A stretch of 64,000 nucleotides of DNA from contig CANJBZ010000001.1 of the NCBI GenBank assembly GCA_947473475.1, positions 1 through 64,000 on the forward strand, given 5' to 3'. Below the pieces are notes generated by a model that saw nothing but the letters and a program-made list of their open reading frames with translations, searched no databases and had not been told where the DNA came from. This stretch comes from Alphaproteobacteria bacterium. Lineage in GTDB: Bacteria; Pseudomonadota; Alphaproteobacteria; Micropepsales; Micropepsaceae. Within the stretch, counting starts at the first letter, position 1; the number at the start of each line of letters is the position of its first letter. Below are positions 1 to 8,370 of the stretch, piece by piece. The position numbers and the translations under genes are program-made.

Positions 1-47
1 CGGGCTGTGACCCGCGCTTCGCTCCGCTACGCGCGCCTCACAGCCCG
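1..47. repeat. Palindromic hairpin at the left edge
   Basis: Ten-base arms CGGGCTGTGA (1-10) and TCACAGCCCG (38-47) are perfect reverse complements, with partly pairing CCGCGC/GCGCG inside. It may be cut by the window edge. It could be a 3' hairpin of an upstream gene or an intergenic palindromic repeat. It sits directly in front of the first ATG of the RTX gene. Confidence 0.6.
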
Positions 48-49
48 CG

Positions 50-3000
50 ATGACACAACACCAACCCGGGGCTTCAAAGCCCTTTTCTCTTAACCAGACT
101 GGTACACAATCACGCCGCCATCCGGCACATTTTGTCTCCGCCATTTACAACAGCCTCGACGCGGCCTCTGTCCACATTGTGGTGGGTGCGGGCCTCGACG
201 ATTCGAGCGCCTTCGACGACATCATCTATGGCGGCGACGGCAACACCGACACGACCGACGGCGCCTTCGGCGACGGCGATACGCTGGAAGCCGGCGACGG
301 CAACAACTGGGTTGACGGCGGTTCGGGTGACGACTCCATCGAGGCGACGGGCACAGGTAACAACGTGCTCCTCGGCGGCGCCGGTCACGACACGGTCGTG
401 GGCAGCCACGGCAACGACGTGATCGATGGTTACGACGGTCCGGACGTTCTGTACGGCGACTCCACCGATGTGAACGACACCACGGGCGGAAACGACACCA
501 TCTATGCCGCGTTCGGCGACGACACGGCGTGGGGCAATGGCGGTAACGACTCGATCCTCGGCGGCAAGAACAGCAACGAACTGCATGGCGGCGCCGGCAA
601 CGACACCGTCTCGGCGCTCGATGGCTCCAACACGATCTTCGGCGATGCGGGTAACGACTCCCTCGACAGCGGCACCGGCCAGTTCGGCAGCAGCTCCGTG
701 GAAGGCGGCCTCGGCGACGACACCATCAACGGCGTTGGTGTGCTTTATGGCGATCTGAGCTCCAACCCTGCGGTTCCGGTTGGCGGCAACGACGTGATCA
801 CCGGCACCGGCACGATGTTTGGCGGTATCGGCAACGACCAGATCACCGGCTCAGGCGCGCTGTTTGGCGAGGCGGGTGACGATACGCTGACCGGTACGTC
901 GGAAGATCCGCTGACGGACGGTCACCTGCAGTTCATCTCCGATGGCAGCGGCAATACGCTGCTGCAGGTTGATGTCGACGGCATCGACGGCCCGGCCGGC
1001 TGGCAGACTGCCCTCATCCTCAACAACATTCTGCCGGGTGCGATTGGCAGCGAGAACTTCACCTATGGCTTCTTCAACCAGTACCCGGTCTATGCGACCG
1101 TTCCGGGCCTCTCGTTCGATGGTCCAGGCGACGACACCTGGACCGGCACCAGCGGCAATGACACGTTCACCGACCACCAAGGCGACAATGCCGAGAACGG
1201 TCTGGACGGAAACGATCTGTTCACGAATGTTGCGATGGGGACGGGGTCGGACGCTTACACCGGCGGTCCTGGCCAGGACGAATACCGCATCTTCTGGCAG
1301 CCCGGCTCGCATGCCGACGTCATCACGGACTTCACCGGCGGCTACTTGCTGGATATCACGCACCACTGGATCTACGGCGACCGGCTTGACCTGCGTAACA
1401 TCATGGTCAACCCGAGCGGTATACATGGCGGCGACGGCAACGACGTCGTTAACGGAACTGGCGACCTCACGGGCGATGCCGGCAACGACACGATCACGGG
1501 CGAAGGCACGCTTGACGGCGGTGACGGCAACGACAGCCTCGTCAGCGGCGTGGGCGACACGACGCTGCTGGGCGGCATCGGCGACGACAATCTGAAAGGC
1601 GGGGCCGGCAACGACTCGCTTGACGGCGGCACCGGCAACAACGTCGCCTACTATGACGGGCCGCGCAGCCACTACACGGTCGCCCTGCTCACCGACAACG
1701 GCGATGCCGATCCGAGCAACGACGTCTATGTCATCGTCGACAATTTCGAGGATGTCGCGGGCGCGGGTCTTGGCAACACCGATCATCTGGTCCGCGTGCA
1801 GCACGCCATCTTCCTTGGCGGCGCGGATACGAATGGCGGCGCGCCGTTCGATCTGCTCCTCACGCCGGCTACGGTCGGCGGCGTCTATGACGCAGGCACC
1901 GCGTCCGACACCTTGATCGGCGACGACTTCGACAACGGCCCGGGCCAGACCATTCCGGACAACCCGGGAACGTTCGAAGGCTTTGGCGGCAACGACTGCA
2001 TTGTCGGTAATGGCGGCAACGACGAACTGCGCGGCGATGGCGGAAACGACACGCTGTATGGCGACTCGACAAATCCTGGCTCGACGATCAGCGGCAATGA
2101 CACGCTGAGCGGCGGCGACGGCATAGACTCTATGACCGGCGGCCGGGGCGATGACCTCTATACCGTCAGCAATACCGGCGACGTGGTGGTCGAAAACCTC
2201 AACGAAGGCCACGATACCGTCTACACGCAGCTCAACAGCTACACGCTGGACGGCAATGTTGAAGATCTCAGCTTCTCCGGCTTCGGCTTCCTTGGCGCGG
2301 GCAACTTCACCGGCCACGGCAACGATCTCGACAACGTCATCACCGGCGGCGACGTCATTGGTGGCGTCGGCGGTAACGACTCGCTGGAAGGCTTCGGCGG
2401 CAACGACACGCTGTATGGCTTGTCGGGTACCGATATTCTCGAAGGCGACTCCGGCTTCGGCAACGACTCGCTCGTTGGCGGCGCCGACAACGACACGCTG
2501 ATCGGCAACGACGGCAACGACACGTTGGACGGCGGCACAGGCGCCGACAGCATGACGGGCGGCAACGGCAACGACGCCTATATCGTCGACGATGCGTCCG
2601 ATATCGTTTCGGAAATCGGCACCGGCCTCGACACCGTTTACACCAGTCTTTCGTCCTATACCCTCGGAAGCAATTTGGAGGACCTGACGGGTGCGGGCGC
2701 CTTCACGGGGCAAGGCAATGGGCTCGACAACCACATTACCGGCGGTTCGGGCAATGATAGCCTGACCGGCCTTGCCGGCAATGACAGCCTGAATGGCGGC
2801 TCCGGTGGCAACGACACGCTGATCGGCGGCGACGACAACGACACGTTGAGCGGCGGCACAGGCGACGACAGCCTTGACGGCGGCGACGGTGTGGACACCG
2901 CGGTGTTCGGCAATGCTTGGGTCAGCTACACCGTCACGGGAACCGGGCCGTTCACGATTTCCGACGGCAGCGGCACCGAGACGGTCAGCAACGTCGAAAA

Positions 3001-4588
3001 CTTCCAGTTCGCGAATGGCACATTCAGCGCGGCCGAAATCCCCAACGACGCCCCGACGGCCATCGCGATTTCAGTCTCCAACGTTGATGAGAATGCCACC
3101 AATGGCACGGTTGTTGGTTCGCTGTCCGACACCGATGCGGACGCTCCGCTGGGCGACACGGCAGCCTACTCTTTGCTCGACGATGCCGGTGGCCGGTTTG
3201 CAATCAGCGGCTCGAATCTTGTGGTCGCCGACGGCAGCCTCCTCGATTACGAGAACACAACCTCACACGACGTCACCGTACGCGTGACGGATGCCCATGG
3301 CGCCACGTTCGACAAGGTGCTGACGATCGCGCTCAATGATTTGAACGACAACGCCCCTATGTTCGACTCCGGCGTTTCGGCGAGCATTGCGGAAAACACG
3401 CCGGCTGCGACGGTCGTGTACGACGCGGATGCCCATGACGATGACGGCACGGCGCCGAACAACACCATCGTGTATTCGCTCTCCAGCGGCGGCGACAACG
3501 ATCTGTTCACGATCGATGCCGCGACCGGCGAAGTGACGTTCCTTGTCTCCCCGGATTACGAAAATCCGAGCGACGCCGGGACCGGCAATGTCTACGACAT
3601 CGTGGTCCACGCAAACGACGGTGTGCATGACGTCACACAGAACGTGGCGGTCAGCGTCACGGATCTGAACGACATCGCGCCGGTGTTCGACTCCGGTATC
3701 TCGGCAAGCATTGCGGAGAACATGCCGGCGACGACCGTCGTGTACGACGCGAATGCCCACGACAATGACGGCATCGCGCTAAACAACACGATCGCGTATT
3801 CGCTCTCTAGCGGTGGCGACAACGATCTGTTCTCGATCGATGCGACGACTGGCGAAGTGGCGTTCCTTGTGTCGCCGGATTACGAAAATCCGAGCGATGC
3901 CGGGACCAACAATGTCTACGACATCGTCGTTCATGCGAATGACGGCGTGCATGACGTCACACAGAACGTGGCGGTCAGCGTCACGGATCTGAACGACATC
4001 GCGCCGGTGTTCGACTCGGGCATTTCGGCAAGCGTCGCGGAAAATATGGCGGCTACGACCGTCGTGTACGACGCGAATGCCCATGACAATGACGGCACCG
4101 CGCCAAACAACACGGTTACGTATTCGCTATCGAGCGGCGGCGACAACGATCTGTTCTCGATCGATGCCACGACTGGCGAAGTGACGTTCCTTGCGTCGCC
4201 GGATTACGAAAACCCGAGCGATGCCGGGACCGACAACGTCTACGACATCGTGGTCCACGCAAACGACGGCGTGCATGACGTCACACAGAACGTGGCGATC
4301 ACCGTTACGGACGTGTCCGAATTGGCGACAGCCGGGCCCGACACGATTGCCGGAGCCGGCGGTAACGACTCCATTGATGGCCTTGCCGGTAGCGATTCAC
4401 TCAGCGGCAATGGCGGCGACGATACGTTGGCCGGCAGTGACGGCAACGACACGCTGGACGGCGGCACTGGCGCCGACAGCATGAGCGGCGGCGATGACAA
4501 CGACGCTTATATCGTCGACGATAGCGGCGACACCGTTTCGGAAACCGGCACGGGTATCGACACAGTATTCGCCGGGCTCAACGCCTAA
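50..4588 (+). CDS. RTX/cadherin-repeat secreted protein, N-terminal part (ends at an in-frame TAA)
   Basis: This is the first 1512 residues of a giant calcium-binding repeat protein. Glycine/aspartate-rich RTX nonapeptides (GGxGNDxL type) fill residues about 55-990 and resume after about 1430. Between them lie four cadherin-like domains (about 997-1427), the last three being near-identical 108-residue tandem copies. There is no Sec signal peptide, as expected for a type I secretion substrate. The frame ends at TAA 4586-4588, inside a motif that reads AYTLGSNLE in sister repeats, and the same frame stays open to 7354. The truncated product lacks the C-terminal secretion signal. The ATG at 50 is uncertain: a terminator-like hairpin (69-82 plus TTTT) lies just inside it. 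No HlyB/HlyD/TolC-type exporter gene is in the window. Likely role, if intact: a surface adhesin or matrix protein. Confidence 0.85.
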   Translation: MTQHQPGASKPFSLNQTGTQSRRHPAHFVSAIYNSLDAASVHIVVGAGLDDSSAFDDIIYGGDGNTDTTDGAFGDGDTLEAGDGNNWVDGGSGDDSIEATGTGNNVLLGGAGHDTVVGSHGNDVIDGYDGPDVLYGDSTDVNDTTGGNDTIYAAFGDDTAWGNGGNDSILGGKNSNELHGGAGNDTVSALDGSNTIFGDAGNDSLDSGTGQFGSSSVEGGLGDDTINGVGVLYGDLSSNPAVPVGGNDVITGTGTMFGGIGNDQITGSGALFGEAGDDTLTGTSEDPLTDGHLQFISDGSGNTLLQVDVDGIDGPAGWQTALILNNILPGAIGSENFTYGFFNQYPVYATVPGLSFDGPGDDTWTGTSGNDTFTDHQGDNAENGLDGNDLFTNVAMGTGSDAYTGGPGQDEYRIFWQPGSHADVITDFTGGYLLDITHHWIYGDRLDLRNIMVNPSGIHGGDGNDVVNGTGDLTGDAGNDTITGEGTLDGGDGNDSLVSGVGDTTLLGGIGDDNLKGGAGNDSLDGGTGNNVAYYDGPRSHYTVALLTDNGDADPSNDVYVIVDNFEDVAGAGLGNTDHLVRVQHAIFLGGADTNGGAPFDLLLTPATVGGVYDAGTASDTLIGDDFDNGPGQTIPDNPGTFEGFGGNDCIVGNGGNDELRGDGGNDTLYGDSTNPGSTISGNDTLSGGDGIDSMTGGRGDDLYTVSNTGDVVVENLNEGHDTVYTQLNSYTLDGNVEDLSFSGFGFLGAGNFTGHGNDLDNVITGGDVIGGVGGNDSLEGFGGNDTLYGLSGTDILEGDSGFGNDSLVGGADNDTLIGNDGNDTLDGGTGADSMTGGNGNDAYIVDDASDIVSEIGTGLDTVYTSLSSYTLGSNLEDLTGAGAFTGQGNGLDNHITGGSGNDSLTGLAGNDSLNGGSGGNDTLIGGDDNDTLSGGTGDDSLDGGDGVDTAVFGNAWVSYTVTGTGPFTISDGSGTETVSNVENFQFANGTFSAAEIPNDAPTAIAISVSNVDENATNGTVVGSLSDTDADAPLGDTAAYSLLDDAGGRFAISGSNLVVADGSLLDYENTTSHDVTVRVTDAHGATFDKVLTIALNDLNDNAPMFDSGVSASIAENTPAATVVYDADAHDDDGTAPNNTIVYSLSSGGDNDLFTIDAATGEVTFLVSPDYENPSDAGTGNVYDIVVHANDGVHDVTQNVAVSVTDLNDIAPVFDSGISASIAENMPATTVVYDANAHDNDGIALNNTIAYSLSSGGDNDLFSIDATTGEVAFLVSPDYENPSDAGTNNVYDIVVHANDGVHDVTQNVAVSVTDLNDIAPVFDSGISASVAENMAATTVVYDANAHDNDGTAPNNTVTYSLSSGGDNDLFSIDATTGEVTFLASPDYENPSDAGTDNVYDIVVHANDGVHDVTQNVAITVTDVSELATAGPDTIAGAGGNDSIDGLAGSDSLSGNGGDDTLAGSDGNDTLDGGTGADSMSGGDDNDAYIVDDSGDTVSETGTGIDTVFAGLNA
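3362..4333 (+). repeat. Three tandem 324-bp cadherin-domain repeats
   Basis: Units start with TTCGACTC at 3362, 3686 and 4010, giving an exact 324-bp period (108 codons). Encoded copies differ at only a few residues (for example GTGNVYD, GTNNVYD and GTDNVYD near the ends). Each carries cadherin-type calcium-binding residues (AEN, DxND-like, DYENP). Such identity suggests recent duplication or gene conversion and could allow copy-number change by recombination. Confidence 0.9.
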
Positions 4589-4612
4589 ACGCTTGGAAGC
4601 AACCTGGAGAAT

Positions 4613-7354
4613 TTGGTCTTCACCGGGGCCGGTGACTTCTCAGGCCAGGGCAATTCGCTCGACAACAGCATCGCTGGTGGAGCGGGCAACGACACCCTCT
4701 TCGGTCTTGCCGGAAACGACACCCTGGACGGCATGGGCGGAACCGACGTCATGATCGGCGGCACGGGCAACGATACCTACATCGTCGACAATGCCGGCGA
4801 CGCGATGTTGGAAGGTACGGGGTTGGGTTCGGGTACCGACACCATCAAGACAACGCTCAACAGCTACTCGCTGGCGGCGCTGATCAACTTCGAAAACCTA
4901 ACCTTCATCGGTGCGGGCAATTTCTCTGGTACCGGCAACGGCGGGAACAACACAATCACCGGCAGTGGCGGCAACGACACGCTTAACGGCGGTACAGGCG
5001 CCGATTCGATGAACGGCGGTCTCGGCAACGACAGTTACATTGTCGACAATGCCGGCGATCAACTCGGCGATGCCGGTGGACGTGATGCCGTCATAACGTC
5101 CCTCACCAGCTACACGCTTGCAGGGGGCTTCGAAGACCTTGCGTATATTGGTGCGGGTAATTTCACCGGCACGGGCAATACGTCCGACAACAGCATCACC
5201 GGCGGTTCCGGCAGGGACAGCCTGACCGGCAACGACGCCAATGACACACTCGATGGCGGTCTCAACCGAGACACCATGATCGGCGGCGATGGCAACGACA
5301 CCTATGTCGTCGACAACGCTTTGGATGTGGTTTCCGAGACTGGCACGGGCATCGATACTGTCATCACCTCCTTGACCGCCTATACGCTCGGTTCCAACCT
5401 CGAGAACCTTACCTACACCGACGGACTCGCATTCAAGGGCGCCGGCAACGCTGCCGATAATGCGATCACCGGCGGGACCGGCAACGATACGTTGGACGGC
5501 TTGGCGGGCGCCGACACCATGACCGGCGGCGATGGCAACGACACCTACATTGTCGACAATGCCGGTGACGTGGTGGTCGAGACGGGCGCCGGTATCGATA
5601 CGGTAAAGGTCTCAACCGACAGTTACAGCATCGCCGGAACACTGGTCGACATTCTGACCTACACCGGGGGCGGCAACTTCGCCGGCACCGGCAACGGGTT
5701 GGCAAACACCATCACCGGCGGCTCAGGCAACGATACCATCGACGGTGGAGCCGGCGTGGACCGTCTCGTCGGTCTGGCGGGTGACGATGTCTATCACGTC
5801 GACGATGCTGGCGACGTCATCGTGGAAGGCGGCGCTGCGGGAACGGACGCCGTGCTTGCAAGCACCAGCTACACGCTGGCTGCCAATGTCGAAAACCTCA
5901 TCTACACGACCGCGGACTACCTGTCCTCGGGCACCGGCAGCTTCGCCGGCACGGGTAACAGCTCGAGCAACATCATTACCGGCGGCTCCGGTGGCAACAC
6001 GTTGTCGGGTCTCACCGGCAGCGACACGCTCGTTAGCGGGATCGGCAACGACTGCTTGGATGGCGGACTGGGCGCCGACTCGATGAGCGGCGGCGCAGGC
6101 GATGACACCTATGTCATCGACAACTCGCTCGACACGTTCCTTGAAGCGTCCGGAATCGGTAGCGGAGACGATCAGGTGCGGACGTCGCTCTCCGCCTACA
6201 CACTGGCAGCCAATGTCGAAGATCTCGTCTACACCGGTGCGGGCAACTTCGGCGGCACCGGCAACGACGCGGACAACGACATCACCGGCGGCTCGGGCGC
6301 CGATACGCTGGACGGCGGCATCGGTGCGGACACGATGACCGGCGGCGATGGCAACGACACCTATGTCGTCGACAACTTTGGCGACAACGTGGTCGAGGCC
6401 GGTAGCGGTATCGATACGGTCAAGACGACTCTTGGCGCCTACACGCTGGGTGGCAATCTCGAGATCCTGACCTACACCGATGGGGGCGACTTCACCGGTC
6501 AGGGCAACGATGTCGACAACACCATCACTGGAGGCATCGGCAACGACTCGCTGGACGGCGGCATCGGCAACGACCGCCTGAGTGCAGGCGCGGGCACCGA
6601 CGTTCTGAGCGGCGGTACCGGAGCCGATACTCTGTTGGGTGGCACCGGCGCAGACACCTATTATGCCGACAGTTCCGATTCGATCACGGAGTCGGGTGCC
6701 GATATTGATGTGGTGCATACGTCGGGTAACTTTACTCTCGGCTCTAGCCTGGAAGTGCTGATTTACGATGGCGGTTCCAACTTCAACGGCACCGGCAATC
6801 TCAGCAACAACAGCCTCTATGGCGGCGGGTTTAACGACGTGCTGGATGGTGCCGGTGGCAATGACGAGGTTTATGCCGGCGCCGGCGCTGATACGGTGAT
6901 TGGCGGCTTCGGAGCGGATAAGCTCTATGGTGAAGGCGGTGCCGACTCGCTCGACGGTGGGTCGGGCAACGACAGCATCGACGGCGGCGCGGGCTTCGAC
7001 TTCATGCGCGGCGGTGCCGGCGGGGACAAGTTCATCTTCACCGCATCCGACGGCTTGTCCGGTGGCGCGATGATCGGCGAGATCATGGACTTTAGCCATG
7101 CTCAGAGCGACAAGATCGATCTCTCTGCCATCGACGCGACTGGCGCTCCGGGGTCGGCCTTCACCTTCCCAGGCGGTGTGCCGGGTGGTGCCTTCACGGG
7201 TACGGCGGGTACTCCGGTGCCGGGTCAGGTCCACTTCGTGGTCACTGGTACGGGCGTGAACGTCGAAGGCGACATCAATGGCGACGGCGTTGCCGACTTC
7301 GTCATCATGGTCGATGGGGTAGCTTCGCTCGCCACCACCGACTTCATCCTGTAA
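4613..7354 (+). CDS. RTX repeat protein, C-terminal part with type I secretion signal
   Basis: This continues the gene at 50-4588 in the same reading frame; codons 4589-4612 (TLGSNLEN) link the stop to this segment. A possible independent start is TTG 4613, but I see no convincing ribosome-binding site, so separate translation is doubtful. It contains repeated modules of about 90-110 residues (GADTMTGGDGNDTYVVDN, then xYTLxxNLENL, then GNGxxNTITGG). The end is a serralysin/M10-type C-terminus: a DFSHAQSDKIDLSAIDA segment, then a GDINGDGVADFVI stretch ending in DFIL. In this family that end is the uncleaved type I secretion signal. Intact, the whole protein would be about 2433 residues. Read alone this part is 913 residues. 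Confidence 0.75.
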   Translation: MVFTGAGDFSGQGNSLDNSIAGGAGNDTLFGLAGNDTLDGMGGTDVMIGGTGNDTYIVDNAGDAMLEGTGLGSGTDTIKTTLNSYSLAALINFENLTFIGAGNFSGTGNGGNNTITGSGGNDTLNGGTGADSMNGGLGNDSYIVDNAGDQLGDAGGRDAVITSLTSYTLAGGFEDLAYIGAGNFTGTGNTSDNSITGGSGRDSLTGNDANDTLDGGLNRDTMIGGDGNDTYVVDNALDVVSETGTGIDTVITSLTAYTLGSNLENLTYTDGLAFKGAGNAADNAITGGTGNDTLDGLAGADTMTGGDGNDTYIVDNAGDVVVETGAGIDTVKVSTDSYSIAGTLVDILTYTGGGNFAGTGNGLANTITGGSGNDTIDGGAGVDRLVGLAGDDVYHVDDAGDVIVEGGAAGTDAVLASTSYTLAANVENLIYTTADYLSSGTGSFAGTGNSSSNIITGGSGGNTLSGLTGSDTLVSGIGNDCLDGGLGADSMSGGAGDDTYVIDNSLDTFLEASGIGSGDDQVRTSLSAYTLAANVEDLVYTGAGNFGGTGNDADNDITGGSGADTLDGGIGADTMTGGDGNDTYVVDNFGDNVVEAGSGIDTVKTTLGAYTLGGNLEILTYTDGGDFTGQGNDVDNTITGGIGNDSLDGGIGNDRLSAGAGTDVLSGGTGADTLLGGTGADTYYADSSDSITESGADIDVVHTSGNFTLGSSLEVLIYDGGSNFNGTGNLSNNSLYGGGFNDVLDGAGGNDEVYAGAGADTVIGGFGADKLYGEGGADSLDGGSGNDSIDGGAGFDFMRGGAGGDKFIFTASDGLSGGAMIGEIMDFSHAQSDKIDLSAIDATGAPGSAFTFPGGVPGGAFTGTAGTPVPGQVHFVVTGTGVNVEGDINGDGVADFVIMVDGVASLATTDFIL

Positions 7355-7378
7355 ACACACAGGACGAACGACAAAAAA

Positions 7379-7410
7379 CCCCTGCGGCGAGACCCGCCGC
7401 AGGGGTTTTT
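7379..7410. terminator. Bidirectional intrinsic terminator
   Basis: Perfect 11-bp stem CCCCTGCGGCG (7379-7389) and CGCCGCAGGGG (7395-7405) with a five-base loop, followed by TTTTT (7406-7410). An A-run immediately upstream gives a U-tract on the other strand. It lies between the convergent RTX and IclR genes and can serve both. Confidence 0.92.
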
Positions 7411-7430
7411 CTTTTGGGGAAGACCGGCGA

Positions 7431-8288
7431 TCAGCCGATGAGAAGCGGCCGCATCTTCATGGCGGTGTCGCGCAAGGCAGGCAGGAAGCGATCAATCAGC
7501 TGCTTCTTTGGCGTGCGGCTCGCCTGCGCGCTGACGTTCATGGCGCCGATCACACGGCCATCGGCGTTGTGGACCGGAACGGCGATGGACCGCAGATCGA
7601 TTTCCAATTCCTGGTCCACCAGGCAATATCCGTTGCGGCGCACTTTTTCCAAAATCACGCGCAGCTCGCTTTTGCCGGTCACCGTGTAGGCGGTAAAGCT
7701 GTTGAGTGCCGCCGCCGCGAGAAACTTATCGAGCTCGGTTTCCGAGAGCGCGGCGAGAAGGACGCGCCCCATGGATGTACAATGCGCCGGCAAATGCGCG
7801 CCGACGTCGCGGTGCAGAGAACCTATGCGTTTGCGCGTCGAACGCGCGATGTAAATCACTTCGTCGCCATGCAGAATCGAAAGCGAGCAGGATTCGCCAA
7901 GGATCTCGCTGACGTTCTCCAGAAACCCTTGCGCCACGCGCGGAACGGGGCTGGAGGCGAGATAGGCGCGCGCCAGCGTCAAAACCTGCGGCGAAAGACT
8001 GAACAACCGTCCGTTGCTTGTCACATAGCCGAGCGATTCGAGAGTGAGGAGCGCGCGCCTGGCGCTGGCGCGCGGCATGCCGGCAATGCGCGCAACGTCG
8101 GACAGCGTAAGCTGCGCATGCTGCTCGTCGAACGCTTTCATCACGGACAGCCCGCGCGCCAGGGCCGTTACATAGGCGCGGCTGTCTCCTTCCGGCGGAT
8201 TTTCGGGCGTTCTCAAAGCGTTTGCGTCCGGCTTCTTTGTTCGCTGTGCGAACAAAGAAGCGGAAAAATGGACGCAGGTCAACGCCAT
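7431..8288 (-). CDS. IclR-family transcriptional regulator (PcaR/PobR-like)
   Basis: This is a DNA-binding regulator that probably controls the divergent Rieske oxygenase gene. An N-terminal winged helix-turn-helix spans about residues 39-100 (YVTALARGLSVMKAF, then LSDVARIAGMPRASARRAL). The IclR effector-binding domain follows to the C-terminus (GSLHRDVGAHLPAHCTSMGR and LRSIAVPVHNADGRVIGAMN). These motifs match the PcaR/PobR/PcaU branch, whose known effectors are aromatic ring-cleavage acids; the ligand here is unknown. The ATG at 8288 has no Shine-Dalgarno site. A perfect 14-bp dyad (8231-8261) lies inside the first 20 codons, so the true start may be further in, for example TTG at 8216. Confidence is high for family and low for the exact start. 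Confidence 0.9.
   Translation of the reverse strand: MALTCVHFSASLFAQRTKKPDANALRTPENPPEGDSRAYVTALARGLSVMKAFDEQHAQLTLSDVARIAGMPRASARRALLTLESLGYVTSNGRLFSLSPQVLTLARAYLASSPVPRVAQGFLENVSEILGESCSLSILHGDEVIYIARSTRKRIGSLHRDVGAHLPAHCTSMGRVLLAALSETELDKFLAAAALNSFTAYTVTGKSELRVILEKVRRNGYCLVDQELEIDLRSIAVPVHNADGRVIGAMNVSAQASRTPKKQLIDRFLPALRDTAMKMRPLLIG
8231..8261. promoter_or_regulatory. 31-bp dyad, candidate IclR operator at the regulator gene
   Basis: Arms GCTTCTTTGTTCGC (8231-8244) and GCGAACAAAGAAGC (8248-8261) are perfect over 14 bp around a TGT centre. The core GTTCG-CTGTG-CGAAC (8239-8253) resembles the known PcaR operator pattern GTTCG-N5-CGCAC. This would suit autoregulation. Confidence 0.6.
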
Positions 8289-8340
8289 CGGGTTGAATGC
8301 GTTGAATTGCCGGAGTAGCGTGGACGAGAATTAAACAAAG

Positions 8341-8357
8341 TGTGCGCTATACGCACA
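8341..8357. promoter_or_regulatory. Candidate IclR operator upstream of the Rieske oxygenase
   Basis: Perfect palindrome TGTGCG-CTATA-CGCACA ends 13 bp before the oxygenase ATG. Its core GTGCG-N5-CGCAC matches the PcaR-type operator architecture and pairs with the second dyad 103 bp away at the regulator gene. A weak promoter, TTGCCG (8307-8312) with N17 and ATTAAA (8330-8335), would place transcription start at the operator. Confidence 0.6.
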
Positions 8358-8370
8358 AGAGGGTGTTACG

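Noticed and set aside
851-2734. A 627-residue antisense frame opposite the RTX gene (and a similar one at 5723-7360)
   Set aside because: It follows from the period-9/27 GC-rich repeats on the coding strand, has no known domain, and is low-complexity Val/Ala/Arg-rich.
4586-4588. Recoding of the stop as selenocysteine or pyrrolysine
   Set aside because: The codon is TAA, whereas those amino acids use TGA and TAG; sister repeats have tyrosine here.
50-7354. CRISPR-like array suggested by regular short repeats
   Set aside because: The repeats are coding RTX nonapeptides and cadherin units, imperfect at the DNA level and without unique spacers.
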